Assembly: GCA_008360975.2 (NCBI GenBank) | Contig: VLJF02000046.1 | Coordinates: 558,001 to 622,000 of the forward strand | From: Lichenostomus cassidix | Lineage: Eukaryota; Chordata; Aves; Passeriformes; Meliphagidae | Length of the DNA stretch: 64,000 bases | Direction: 5' to 3' | In this document: positions 23,190 through 34,155 of the stretch, piece by piece | Position numbering within the stretch: the stretch's first letter is position 1 | Layout: each line of letters starts with the position of its first letter | Notes under the pieces: generated by a model | The model's database searches: none | What the model was told of the DNA's origin: nothing | The model's input: the letters and a program-made list of their open reading frames with translations, nothing else | Position numbers and translations under genes: made by a program

Positions 23190-23460
23190 CAGCTGATTGT
23201 CAGGTAGATCATGGCCTTGAGGAACAGCCCCAGCCAAAGTCCATCAGCTTAGCCACACCCGTGGCCAGCTCCAGAATGATGTTCTCAGGCTTCACAACTG
23301 CAGGACCCTGCAGCTGGGGCAGAGCCACATGGCCTCCAGCACCTGGGGGAACAGCCCTGGGGTCACCTCCTCCAGCAGGAACCTCTGCTCCCTCAGGAAT
23401 CATGGAGGGCCTGTGAGCACTTAAGACACTCCACCAGCATTGTGGAGCTGTTGGGGAGAC
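23190..23460 (-). pseudogene. PIM-like protein kinase relic
   Basis: Minus strand shows LPNSSTMLVECLKCSQAL (hinge region of a PIM-type kinase), then in a second frame FLLEEVTPGLFPQVLEA, then in a third VKPENIILELATGVAKLMDF with the DFG after it. At least two frame changes and stops break it, and the catalytic HRD segment before KPEN is lost. PIM1-like genes, like PAK3-like ones, are expanded in songbirds. The two relics are 700 bases apart on the same strand. Confidence 0.8.
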
Positions 23461-24879
23461 CTAATCACTCCAGGAACTGAAGGCTGATGCAGGAAGCCAC
23501 AGGAGAACACCCTGACGAGCAGCACCAGCCCTAGAGGCAAACAGGGGCATTGGACTGTAGCGTGACCACGATGCCATCAGTGGAACTAGTGCTGCAAGGA
23601 GGTCCGGTAGCCCCCATCCAGGGGATGCCCCAGTGCCCCCCTTCCCTTCCCCACCGGGGCTGGGCATTCCCCAGCTGGGATGCTCTGTGTCCCCTGGTGA
23701 CCCCACGCCCATTCCCCCTTCACTGTCCAGGCTTCCATATTCCTGCGCCTCAGCTCATCCCTGCCCATCCCACCTCAGCTTCCCTCTCTGGCCCCAGTCT
23801 CTCACCAGCTCAGCCCACCGGGAGCTGTGATCCTGGGCCATGCGTTGATCTCTCCCTGCAAGCCCAGGGGAGCAGCAGGCTGAGCCATCTGCTGCTCATC
23901 CACCAGCCCCTCCAAGCCCCTCTTCCTCCATCCCCTCCACTCCTGCCACTCACCAGGGTGCCCAAGGGGTCCCTGAGCTGCACCTGCTGCTCCCCAGCCT
24001 CGGGACCACCCAGTTCTGCTTCTAAATAGGCTCCTCCATCTTCCTTGTGTGCAGGACCCAGCCATCCCCAACTGCCCCAGGCTGAGCTTCCCAACCCACC
24101 CTGGGCACCAGCAGTGCAGGGCTGCACTCAGGCAGCTGCCCCATGCAGGAGGCTCCCTACTCCCCACCATTCTGGGGCTGGTCTGGCAGCTGCTGGAATC
24201 TGGAGTTTGGAGCACTCTGTGCAACAAGGAGGAATTCTGGGGTTTGAATTTCCCAGCTTGAGACAATGGGGCTGCTGTTATCAATCATGTCCTGAAAGGC
24301 TGGAACACGGAGAATGGAGCCAGAGCCAGAGCCCAGATCTGCAGGGAGCCCAGGAGACCCTCGTGCCAGGAACATCCCCCTCAGCTTTTCCATGGCCAGG
24401 AGGGAGCAGCAGCCAACAGGATGAGCCGGAATGTGCTGACCACAAATTCCCTACGTGTCCCAGGAATCTGTGTTTTGCCCATGCTGGTCCTCGTCCATGC
24501 AGGGAGCAGAGCCCTCCACAGCCAGGCAGGGATTGCAGCTCGCTGCCCTGGCTCTGTGCTCCCCACTCCAGCCCCCACTGACACCCTGCTGTCCTCATTG
24601 TCCCTCACAGGTGACCTGGAGCTCTTCCTGCTGCCCCTCCCTGGGAACACAGAGCCTGTCCTGGCCCTGCTGGCACAGCTGCCCCTCATCAGTGCTGCCA
24701 GCCCTGTGGCCACACACCCTCCTGCCCTGGCAGGGCTCAGCCCAGGCCCTTCCCAGGTCCTGATGCCCTAGGGCAGGGCTGGGAGAAGGTGGCAGCAGCC
24801 CTGAGGGCAGCTGGAGCTCCACAGCTCCTGGGCTGGATTCTGCTGTCAGTGCTGTCCTTCCCACTCGCCAAACCCCCAT
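23461..24879. other. No gene recognised, GC-rich
   Basis: Proline- and leucine-rich frames on both strands, e.g. a short frame at 24605-24768 after a possible splice acceptor (CCCTCACAG at about 24601-24609). No domain could be recognised. Confidence 0.45.
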
Positions 24880-25195
24880 GGCTGCTCCATCTTAGAGCTG
24901 CTCAAGATCCCTTTCAAGGCCATCGAGTCCAACTTGTGACCAATCCCCACCTTGTCACCCAGCCCAGAGCACTGAGTGTCACATCCAGTCATTCTTTGGA
25001 CACTACCAGCGATGGAGACTCTACCACCTCCCTGGGCAGCCCCTTCCAAGGCCTGACCACCCTTTCCTGGCCAACCTGAACCTTCCCTGGCACAGCTTGA
25101 GGCCCTTTCCTCTTGTCCTGTCACCTCTTGCCTGGGAGAAGAGCCTGACCCCTACCTGGCTACAACCTCCTGTCAGGGAGTACAGCAGGATTCTT
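24880..25195 (-). mobile_element. CR1 LINE 3' fragment
   Basis: On the plus strand it reads the reverse complement of a CR1 tail: AAGGCCATCGAGTCCAAC, CTCTACCACCTCCCTGGGCA, TTGAGGCCCTTTCCTCTTGT, CTGGCTACAACCTCCTGTCA. Confidence 0.88.
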
Positions 25196-26770
25196 CCTTT
25201 CTTGGACCCTCTCCTCCTCTTTGCTTTCCACAACAAAAGATGAGTCATGGGAAGACTATAAAGAAATCCCACATCAGGATTTGGGATTGGATGTTCATCC
25301 ATTTCTTCTGTCTACAGGGACAACTAAGTGTCTCCCTCCTCCCCTGCCCAATATCCAACAGCAGACAGTCCATAGGCCAGCGTTCCTGTCCCTGGGAACA
25401 CCATGAGGGAAGTTTGATGACTTATGCAGCACTGAGAGAGGAGAAGGCAGGAATTCTCATTTCTTTCTTTTCCATGCCCAAGGAGAGTCAGGCAATGGGA
25501 AAAGGAGCTGTTGGTGGAGCTGCCCTGCAGGGCTCCAGCCCAGAGCAGAGGCTTTGGGGAGGTCAGGTGTGGTCCCACCTGCAGGTTGGGCTCTCTGCTG
25601 GGTCAGTCAGGGGCTGCTGGTGTGGGGCAGCCAAGCAAAGAGGAACTGTCCCAACAGTGGTGAAGTTTGGCAACAACTGTGAGACACAGGCCAGAGACAG
25701 CAATAATGACAGGCTAAAGGTGTGTCAGAAACAGGGCTAATTCTCCTCAAATCGCTTCTCAAAATGCAGCGATTTAGTCTGTGGCATTGCTAGAAGTGTG
25801 TGACCTACACTGTTTCCCTGAATTCAATAAACCTCTACCATAGATGGATACCATTTCCTTGGAATGGACAAAAGAATGTGTGCAAGACTCATGCGCCTTC
25901 CTACTTTCTCTGGTCTGAGGGCAAAAGTATCTTTTCCTGTTCAGCTGTGCTGCTCCTTTTCACTCTGGTGGCTCAAACAGTGGAAACAGGAACTTCAAAC
26001 CATTGTAAGGACTTGGGAAATTTCAGTGAGAATAGATTATCTGGAGCTACACTTGATCTGTCTTCTATCACTCAGTGGACTTGGAGCAGATTCTTCATAA
26101 ATGATGCATGGGAAGGAGTAAATATGGAGTAAATCTGATTTTTCTACTTGTGTGATGTAATTCAGCCTTGAAAAGGAGTGATGCTTTTAGCCACCGGTGT
26201 ATACACGTGTCTAAAGTACGTGAATTATCTGGTAGTTCCACATTTATTCTGAAGCTTTGTACTCAACTGCTGATTTTTTCCTGATGTTGCTCATTTTAGC
26301 TTCAATATTTGCAGAATAATGCAGATAAGAGGAAACAAGAAATTTAAAAGTTTTAAAAAAACAAGATCAACCTCTGACAAAACTGCAGGAAAGGTTTGGG
26401 GATTTTTTATTGTATAGGTTTTTTCATTAATTATTTTGCCAGTAGATATGTTGTTCTTAACTACTTCTTTATGCCTTTTGAACCACAGATATTTATCATC
26501 ACTTCTTTTAGTATTTATTTTGCCTTTTGAACCCCATGTACAACAGACTAGTAGTTCAATCAAAACTAGTTTTCTATCCCAAACAGACTGAAAAAAAAAC
26601 AGTTTCTTTATCCCAAAGACACTAAACTCTCTGTGTTTTGTGTCCCATCTCACACAACCTGTCCCTGTATCTTCACAGAGGATTTCTGCCCAGGGCAGCC
26701 GTGTGGCGATATTGACACCCCGAGCACAGCCTTTCGGGCCGCTGTGAAGGCATTTGGAACTGCACGGACG
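25196..26770. other. No gene recognised
   Basis: Mixed sequence, AT-rich from 26130. Open frames at 25240-25740 and 25800-26132 on the plus strand and 26291-26851 on the minus strand have no recognisable domain. Confidence 0.45.
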
Positions 26771-26859
26771 TTCTTCAGCAGCAGTGCCTGTCTTTAGTTT
26801 CTCTGTGTTTATTCCCTCTATCTTCATCCTCTCTGTCTCTCTCCCCTGCACAGCCGAGC

Positions 26860-27430
26860 AGGGCTGGCGGGAGCCGCGCTCCCCTCAGCGCCCCTGAGCA
26901 ATGGCGGCAGCAATGGCGGCGCCGCTCCCTCAGTGCTGCCCCGGGGCCGAGCGGGCGCCCTTTGGCGCCGAGACGGGACCGCGGCTCCTCCGGCATTGCC
27001 CCGCTCGGCCATGGCCGCCCCCGCCGAGCCCGGGCACTCGCCCGGCTCCAGAGAGCCGCCGGCGCTGCTGCGGCTGAAGCGCAAACGCCCTGCGCGGAGG
27101 AGCGACCCCGCCGCCGCTGGCCCAGCCCCGAGCCCTTCTCCAGCCCGGACAAGGCGCCGCAGCGGGCGGGGAGCCCTCGGCAGCGCCCTTGTGGCAGCAG
27201 CACCGAGCCCCGGCACCGGGCTGTGTCCCCGGGGCGCCGCAGAGCCCAGGGCACACACGGGCAGGGCACTCGGCGCCATCGCCCCCAGCCCCGCAGCCCC
27301 TTTGGAACCGGCCCGGGGCTCGCCCTGCCTCCTCCAAGGCCCTGCTGGGCTCCAGCTGTTGCTCAGCGCTGCGTGGGGATCTTGTGCTCGGCCCGAGCGG
27401 GCTTTGTTTGCAGCCCGGGGTGCTGAGGGT
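26860..27430. promoter_or_regulatory. CpG island without a recognised gene
   Basis: About 570 bases very rich in CG dinucleotides, unlike its neighbours. Long frames are open on both strands, as expected for such composition: 224 codons at 26933-27607 plus strand, about 150-167 codons on the minus strand. It could be the promoter and first exon of an undetected or lost gene. The plus frame contains LLRLKRKR, but no family can be assigned. Confidence 0.6.
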
Positions 27431-27984
27431 CACTCGAGAAATGTCACTGCAAGGGCAGTTTTTGAAATTATCAGCCCAGTGCTTCCTTTGTGCTGTCCTT
27501 TACGGTGTTGTTTTATTCCACCTTTAGAGCCTGGCTGTGAAGAGAAGCTCCCCAGGAGAGCAGAGCCTGCTGAAACATTCGGCATCTTCACCCTAAGCAA
27601 GGGATGAAAGAGCACACAGTGCTGAAAAGATTCCAGCTGTTATCAGGGCACACAGAATGCTGAACTTTGTATTTGGTGGTCCATGTCTGTATAAAAGAAT
27701 GCCCTAAAATGTCAGCTTTTAAGAAAATGTCCTAGGCTGATGTTTCCAGTGCTGGTGACAGTCTTTTAAACCCAGCCTTCTGCCTGACCTCTCTGCTGTT
27801 ATATTTCCATGGACAGAGGTTGTTATCTTTCACCCCTTCCCATGGGCAGGCTGTGTTCAGCCATCTCCAGGACAGCAGGGCCACATCCCACATCACTGTG
27901 ATCTGGGAAGACAAAATCCATCATTCCAGATGTCCTCCACTTCCTTTTTACCATAAATTTGCTCCTGGCAGTGGGGTTTGTGCA
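27431..27984. other. No gene recognised
   Basis: Unremarkable sequence between the CpG island and a satellite array. Confidence 0.5.
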
Positions 27985-28480
27985 GAAAAAGGAGACCACT
28001 CTGACACTTCAAGGTACATGAAACAAAGGAAACCATTGTGATGCAGCAGGACCACATGGAACCAAGGGTCCATTGTGACACTACAGGACCTCATGGAACC
28101 AAGGAGACCATGCTGACACTGTGGGGCCCCATGGAACCACATATGCATTGTGAAACAGTTTGGGACTTCATGGTCCCAGTTGTCCATTGTGACAATGCAT
28201 GACCAAGGAGACTGTGGTCTTGCTCACTGTTTATGCAAAACTTTTGTATTCCTAATCAAATCAAGGAGGCAATTGTTACCCAGCTAGGCTTTGTGGAACC
28301 AAGGAGACCATTGTGACACTGCAGATCCAAGAGAACATGGTGACTCTACGGAACCTCATTGAATCATGGGTTCATTGTGACACTTTAGAATTAAGGAAAG
28401 CATTTTTGACAGTGTGGAACCTCATGGAACCAAGGGGCATTTGTGACACAGTGAGGCCTTGTGGAACCAAGGAGTCCAAA
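27985..28480 (+). repeat. ~39-bp satellite array, second copy
   Basis: About a dozen diverged units with CATGGAACCAAGG and CATTGTGACAC, same orientation as 18955-21125, interrupted near 28200-28290. Confidence 0.88.
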
Positions 28481-28964
28481 TGTCTAAAACATTACTTGCA
28501 GGGTTCTGCCTTGGGGAAGGGGAATCGTCTTGGTGGCAGCTTGGGATTAGCACATACTTGAGGAGGGTGTCTGTTTCCAGTGGGGAAACTTAGCAGTTTT
28601 AGATTGCTTCAAAGAAAAAAAAAAAAAGAACAAACCCCTCTTTGCCTGTGTGCAGCCAGTTCTCTAAGCAAAGCAGGTCCCAGGTGAGTGAGGAGAGACA
28701 GGATGGGGTTGGGGAATGTGGAGCAAGGTTGTTCACACTGGGTCAGACCTCAAGGCACAGCTTCTGTGACCAGGCCAGACCTCCTTAGGAGAGACCCTGG
28801 ATCAATATCAATCACTGAATGCTGCAATCACCTCTTCTCTAAAATGAACAGTAATAAAACACAACCTTCAAAATAGGAATGGCTATTTCTTAGAAGCTCT
28901 TTGAAATGTTTCTCCATAACTATTCATAAAAAACCTCCTAATGAACTGCACCAGACCAGAGGGA

Positions 28965-29660
28965 AATCAAGGCAGAGCCATAGTTTGTCAGGACTTGCTT
29001 GATCCTAATGAGCCCTGTGGTGCATTTGGTGCTGAGCCCTTGAACCTCAGGGCAAACCTGAGAGGAGATTGCACAAACCTCTCCAGGAGTCAAAGTCAGA
29101 AGAAAAACCCAAAGTGTCTCCAAGCATAAGTCGTTCCCACTGAGGTCCTTCGCCAACACAAGCACCTCATGGAGTCCTTGGAGGAGAGAACTGGAGGCCA
29201 TGATTGCACAAACATCTCAGATATTCAGTGTGAATAGGAAAAAGGAAAATACCTAAAAAAATTAAATACTCAAGGCATTATTGAGCCCCACTGAGTATCA
29301 TTACTAACAAGGGCTCTCAAGGGACTAATTAAAGCAGATAATTGGAGGCCATAATTACACAAACCACTCAGAGACTCAGGGACAAAAAGAAGGACTTTAA
29401 CAAACGCTGAGTACCTTGAAGCATTAATGAGCCCCACTGAGTGTTGTTACTGACAGAGAATCTCAAGGGACTCGTTAGTTACAGCAGATAATTGGAGGCC
29501 ATGATTGCACAAAGCTCTCAGAGACTCCAAGGCAAAAGCAAAACCCAAAGTTCTTTGACAAACCTGCAGTCCCTGGGAGCATGAAGGAGCCCCCAGGGCC
29601 ATTCCTGCCCAAGGCTCCCCAGGGACTCCTTCCAGCAGATCCTTGAGGCCACTGGGATGG
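28965..29660. repeat. ~150-bp tandem repeat
   Basis: Four to five copies. The marker GGAGGCCATGATTGCACAAA recurs in diverged form near 29195, 29346 and 29496 (spacing about 150), with partial units before (about 29063) and after (about 29645). Each unit also has GAGCCCCACTGAGT and CAAGGGACT. It is different from the 39-bp satellite. Confidence 0.85.
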
Positions 29661-29689
29661 GTGGGGGGGAGAAATGCTGAGTAAAGGAC

Positions 29690-30690
29690 AAATGGGTGAC
29701 AGTGCCCAGCCTTGCTGGGGCTGTGCCAGGAGGCCTCAGTGCTTCAGGACAAGGTGTCTCCTCACAGCTCTTGGTGGTGCAGAAGCTGCTTCACCCAGGA
29801 CACCAAGACTTGGCTTCTCTTTGTCCCACCCTGTCATCTCTGCCTCCAATTTCCTGCTCTAACTGGAACCTGGGGACAGGACACTGTCTCAGTCATGTCC
29901 CTCAATGGGACCTATTAAAACTTCAAGAAACTTTGGAGATTGATTGTGACTTTGAATTCTTGAGAGGTTTCTGTAACTCCCTCCCAGGGACTGATGTTCA
30001 GGGCCTCAGCACCAACGCCCCAGAGGGTCATTAAAGTCCCTGTGCTGTTGCTGTGCTGCTGAGCTGGGCTGGGCTCCTGGCACAGAGGAGCTCCTGGCAA
30101 GCAGCAGCACTGCAGAGAGACAGCTCTGCCCAGGAGCAGCTCCTGTGCACAGCCCAGCAGGGCTGGGGCACTGCCTGCAGCCACCCAGGGCACAGCACAG
30201 AGGCACACAGGGCTGCAACTCAGCCTGGGCTGGCAGCACAGAGGAGCAGAGCTCACTGAGCTCTCACTGGAGGAGAAATCATCACAGCATTTGAAACAGT
30301 CATTCTCTGGCTGTGGGGAAGATAAACTTCAGTTCCTGGAGGCATCTCCTGAAGCTGGCACATCCCACAGCTTTTGGGATCTTCCAGGAGGACTCTCAGA
30401 GTGCCCAGGGCTGTCGTGCAGAGCAGGTCCTGCAGCCCAGGGCTGTGCTGGGGCAGGAACTCTGCTGCCTGCCAGGGGCAGCTCTCAGCTGGCCTGGGGA
30501 GCTGCTGCCAGTGCTGGGGGAGAAGCTGTGGGGGGAAGGAGAGACCCTGAGCAGGGCAGGTGCTGCTGCTGAGAGGTGCTGTGTGGGGCAGGGCTGCTGC
30601 CAGCTCCGGATCAGCCTGGAGGACACTTCCCAAAGAAGGTAAGCCAGGGATTGCTGTAAAGATAAGGAACTTTCTTGAGACTGTTTTCAA
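29690..30690 (+). repeat. Duplication block Y (OR 5' flank), diverged OR2 copy
   Basis: Parallels 40330-40830 and, inverted, 17640-18060: the shared wording includes AACTGGAACCTGGGGACA and GAGCTGGGCTGGGCTCCTGG. More diverged than the other copies. It lies about 1.7 kb upstream of OR2, in the same relative orientation as block Y has to OR4. Confidence 0.75.
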
Positions 30691-30749
30691 TTTCCTTCTG
30701 GGATCAGGGTGGGAAGGTTGGGGGATGAGAGAAGCAGAATAGGAGTTGT

Positions 30750-30815
30750 AATCACAGAATCACAGAATATTCTGAGTTGAAAGAAACACACATCAGGATG
30801 ATCAAAGTAATGTTT
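30750..30815 (-). mobile_element. Short CR1 LINE 3' tail
   Basis: ATCACAGAATCACAGAATAT followed by GAGTTGAAAGA is the reverse complement of the terminal CR1 repeats. Only about 65 bases remain. Confidence 0.6.
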
Positions 30816-32340
30816 GAACAATTACTGAAAATTGTGGTCTGTAACTCTCTCTGCTGGGAGCCTCCTAAAGTGTCTTCAGCCACTGCTCAGCCCATGGACA
30901 GCACTAACAGCACCTTTGCAGGGCCCAGCAGGCTCTTCTGAGCTGCCCCTGCCCACCTGCACACAGAGCCTCCCCCAGGCAGGGCCCTGCAGACAGGCAG
31001 GTTTCTGTAGGGCTGGGCGAGTGCACAGAGGGTGGGATGGGCTCTGTGAGCACTGACAGGGACAAGGCTCCTCTCAGGAGGAAAATGTGCAGCACAGGGA
31101 GATGATCAGGGAAGGAGAGGGAGCTGAACAAAGCAATGCTGTGGGCAGGAGGGCACTGTTGGTGTGTGGGAGATGCTGTGCACAGCTGGGGACAGGGAAC
31201 ACTGTCCTGAGTGCCAGGCTGTCCCTGCCCTGCCCTCTCAGGCACAGCATCACAATATCTTCTCTTGTTTCTGCACTCCTCTGATGTTGTCATTCTTATC
31301 TGGTGTTCTCAGGGAGGCTCTGGGGTTTGCAGTATCTGAGTCAAGCACTGCAGCTGTGTCCATGGGAATGGGGTGTCCAAGCTTCCCTGTGACCTGTGGG
31401 GCTGTGGGCAAAGCAGTCCATGGGAAAGGGGAAGGAGCTGAGCCTCCCTCCCTGAGATGCCATCATGAGCACACCTGGGGATCTCCTGGCTGTGTTCTTC
31501 CAAGCTCTGAGCTTCCCTCCTGGGTGCAAATCTGTGCCAGAGCCTCTCGGAGTTCCCTGAATGTCCCACGGGGAAGTGCAGAGTTTCAGAGAAGTGCAGA
31601 GATGCCACAAGTGAGGAAATGATGTTGGGTTTGCCAAGGGAACCGTGAGTGTTTTGGCAGAAGGAGGTGCTGAGACCTTGCTGATAGACCTTTGGAGAGG
31701 GTGAGACATTCAGTGATCCCTCTGCTCTTGGCAGGGTCTGGTTTCCTCTCAGGGTGGCAGGGGAGTGTGATTGTACTCTGATTGCAGCCAAAGGTGCAAA
31801 CCCAGGGCAGTTGGGAACAAGCCCATCCAGCCCCTCACCTTGTCCTGAGCCACAGGGAATCCCTTTGCCTCTCACCTCTCTCTTGAGTGCAGCAAACTCT
31901 CTCTCTCTGGCAAACTCTGAGTGCAGCAGAAATCCTGGAGGTTTCTTACCTCGGAGAACCAGGAATGATGTGCCAGGTTAAAAAAATCATAAACTTCCTT
32001 CCCCCCCACCCTGTCCTGTAAAACTTGTATTGCAGATGTTTGCCACGCCTTTCGGCATTAGGAGTGTTTCAGTTGGAGAAATCCTGAATACCCAGGCTTG
32101 TCCCTCTGCCACATGGCCACAATCTCAGGGCAGCAGGGCAGGGATGGCTCATCGAGAGCCCCACGCACAGGCCTGGCTGCTCATGGCTCACAGACAGCAC
32201 AAGTGGAGCTCAGGCAGGGACCTGGATGAAGGTTTTCCCAGAGAAGGAACAAGGGTGGATGAGTCCCAGCAGGACAGTCTGCAAGGAATGGCAGAGGTTT
32301 GGCTCAAAGCAGCCTGTCCTGACTTGTCACTGTCCTTTTC
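30816..32340. other. OR2 upstream region, no separate gene
   Basis: The open frame of OR2 extends back to 32030, but the extension does not resemble any other OR start. It is 5' flank or intron. Other frames here are unsupported. Confidence 0.5.
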
Positions 32341-32352
32341 TCCATCAACAAG
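32325..32352 (+). promoter_or_regulatory. Splice acceptor before OR2
   Basis: GTCACTGTCCTTTTCTCC followed by ATCAACAAG, AG at 32351-32352, 22 bases before ATG. The tract is the same as in OR1 and OR5, with the AG moved by one base change. Confidence 0.55.
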
Positions 32353-32374
32353 TCCCCATGGCCAGAAACCAAAA

Positions 32375-33292
32375 ATGTCCAACAGCAGCTCCATCAGCCA
32401 CTTCCTCCTCCTGCCATTCGCAGACACACGGCAGCTGCAGCTCCTGCACTTCTGCCTCTTCCTGGGCATCTCCCTGGCTGCCCTCCTGGCCACCAGCCTC
32501 ATCATCAGCGCTGTAGCCTGGAACCACCACCTGCACACCCCCATGTTCTTCTTCCTGCTCAACCTGGCCCTCACTGACCTGGGCTCCATCTGCACCACTG
32601 TCCCCAAAGCCATGCACACTTCCCTCTGGGACACCAGGGACATCTCCTATGAAGGATGTGCTGCACAGGTCTTTCTGGTTATCTTCTTTCTTGGAACTGA
32701 GTATTTCCTCCTCACCATCATGTGCTATGACCGCTACATGTCCATCTGCAAACCCCTGCACTATGGGACCCTCCTGAGCCGCAGAGCTTGTGCCCACATG
32801 GCAGCAGCTGCCTGGGCTAGTGGCTTTCTCTATTCACTGGTGCACACAGCCAATACGTTTTCCCTGCCCCTGTGCCATGGCAATGCCCTGGGCCAGTTCT
32901 TCTGTGAAATCCCACACATCCTCAAGCTCTCCTGCTCACACTCCTACCTCAGGGAAGTTGGGCTCCTTGCTGTTAGTTCCTGTTTGATATTTGGTTGTTT
33001 TGTGTTCATAGTTTTCTCCTATGTGCAGATCTTCAGGGCTGTGCTGAGGATCCCCTCTGAGCAGGGACGGCACAAAGCCTTTTCCACATGCCTCCCTCAC
33101 CTGGCTGTGGTCTCCCTGTTCATCAGCACTGTCATGTTTGCTCACCTGAAGCCTCCTTCCATCTCCTCCCCATCCCTGGATCTGGCCCTGTCAGTTCTGT
33201 ACTCAGTGGTGCCTCCAGTACTGAACCCCCTCTTCTACAGTCTGAGGAACCAGGAGCTCAAGGCTGCAGTGTGGAGACTGATGACTGGGTGA
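32375..33292 (+). CDS. Olfactory receptor OR2, OR14-like, intact frame
   Basis: Predicted G-protein-coupled odorant receptor of the olfactory sensory neuron membrane; 305 residues, the usual OR length. ATG at 32375 chosen because MSNSSSISHF is shared with OR1, OR4 and OR5, although the frame is open back to 32030. Seen: N-glycosylation site NSS (3-5), HTPMFFFLLNLAL in loop 1/helix 2, CYDRYMSICKPLHY at the end of helix 3, KAFSTCLPHLAVVSLF in helix 6, NPLFYSLRN in helix 7. Odd: the nearly invariant Asn of helix 1 (ANSLII in the other copies) is Thr (ATSLII) by one base change, and MSYDRY is MCYDRY. The frame is complete, but the Thr may impair folding or signalling. OR14 type (gamma-c) is the songbird-expanded clade; the ligand is unknown. 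Confidence 0.93.
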   Translation: MSNSSSISHFLLLPFADTRQLQLLHFCLFLGISLAALLATSLIISAVAWNHHLHTPMFFFLLNLALTDLGSICTTVPKAMHTSLWDTRDISYEGCAAQVFLVIFFLGTEYFLLTIMCYDRYMSICKPLHYGTLLSRRACAHMAAAAWASGFLYSLVHTANTFSLPLCHGNALGQFFCEIPHILKLSCSHSYLREVGLLAVSSCLIFGCFVFIVFSYVQIFRAVLRIPSEQGRHKAFSTCLPHLAVVSLFISTVMFAHLKPPSISSPSLDLALSVLYSVVPPVLNPLFYSLRNQELKAAVWRLMTG

Positions 33293-33473
33293 TTTCAGAA
33301 ACATTAAACTGGTTGCCATTTTCTGCAAATCGTTTGTAATAAAAGTCATCTTTTGTAGTTCTTTTTGGTTTGGTTGTCGGTTTTATTTTTTTAATGTTGT
33401 CCACAAAGGAAGGCCTTTTTTTGTGCCCTTTCTCACTTTGTTTCTCTCCGACTTTGCTGTGACCCACAGGCTG

Positions 33474-33516
33474 TGCCAATGATATAAACAAGTTCACCTT
33501 GTTTATATCATTGGCA
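33474..33516. repeat. Perfect hairpin, 19-bp arms, 5-base loop
   Basis: Left arm 33474-33492 (TGCCAATGATATAAACAAG), loop TTCAC, right arm 33498-33516 is its exact reverse complement. It lies 180 bases after OR2 and just before the ERV env relic. Confidence 0.97.
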
Positions 33517-33529
33517 TTTTTAGGAACAT

Positions 33530-34121
33530 AATATTGGACATTTATTAGAAGAACAAAGACTTACGGCTGGGCAGGAGTGGCTGGTTTGCCTTATTCTCAG
33601 TCCCACACCTTATTTATTTTATTGTGTGCTAAAGTACTCTCTGTAACTGTTACATATTCATTAAGTTCAAAAAACATTATTTACACTCCAAGCATCCCTC
33701 CTTCTTCGTTCTATGCTCCTGTCCTCCAGGCCAGCGACACCTCAGCCTTCTGGTTTGTTTCAGGGTTGACGGTTGAAGTCTTCTATACCCCTAATTCAAT
33801 TTATGGTTGACACTTTTCTCAGAGAGGTGTGACTGTAGATTGCAGATGTTTTGGGATGCATGAGATCTGTTTCTTTCTCTTCCTTCAGGGCGTCTTGATC
33901 TCTGGCTTTGTGGTTTATCAGTTTAAAAGACATCTATTACCATGTATTTCTTACCACATTTCTACCATACTACAACTATTACGTAGTTTATAATTCACTC
34001 TAATTTTTTTCCTACTTAACTGTATTTTATCTAAGTGCTACTTTACACAGTACTTTATCACTTATAAATGCTTAATTCATTTATGTGAAAGCCAACATTC
34101 ACTATCCAGTCATTTATCACA
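33530..34121 (-). mobile_element. Probable 3' LTR of the env-bearing ERV
   Basis: On the minus strand TGTGATAAATG starts at 34121 directly after a polypurine run. AATAAA-type signals on the minus strand lie near 33610-33620. The other end is not resolved. No second copy was found in the window, so the extent is inferred. Confidence 0.5.
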
Positions 34122-34155
34122 ATCCCTCCTTTTTCTTTTCTTTTTTTTTTTCATG
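34122..34155 (-). other. ERV polypurine tract
   Basis: Minus strand is an A-rich purine run ending in AAAAAGGAGGGATT, just before the TG of the inferred LTR and after the env remnant. Confidence 0.65.

Noticed and set aside
24605..24768. Possible exon after CCCTCACAG
   Set aside because: No reading-frame similarity to any family I can name, and no matching donor site.
26933..27607. 224-codon plus frame with LLRLKRKR, reminiscent of the start of SLC7A6OS/Iwr1
   Set aside because: The likeness is about eight basic residues in a CpG island and does not continue.
32030..32374. N-terminal extension of OR2 (115 extra codons)
   Set aside because: The extension is not OR-like and crosses the conserved splice acceptor; the shared start at 32375 is far more likely.
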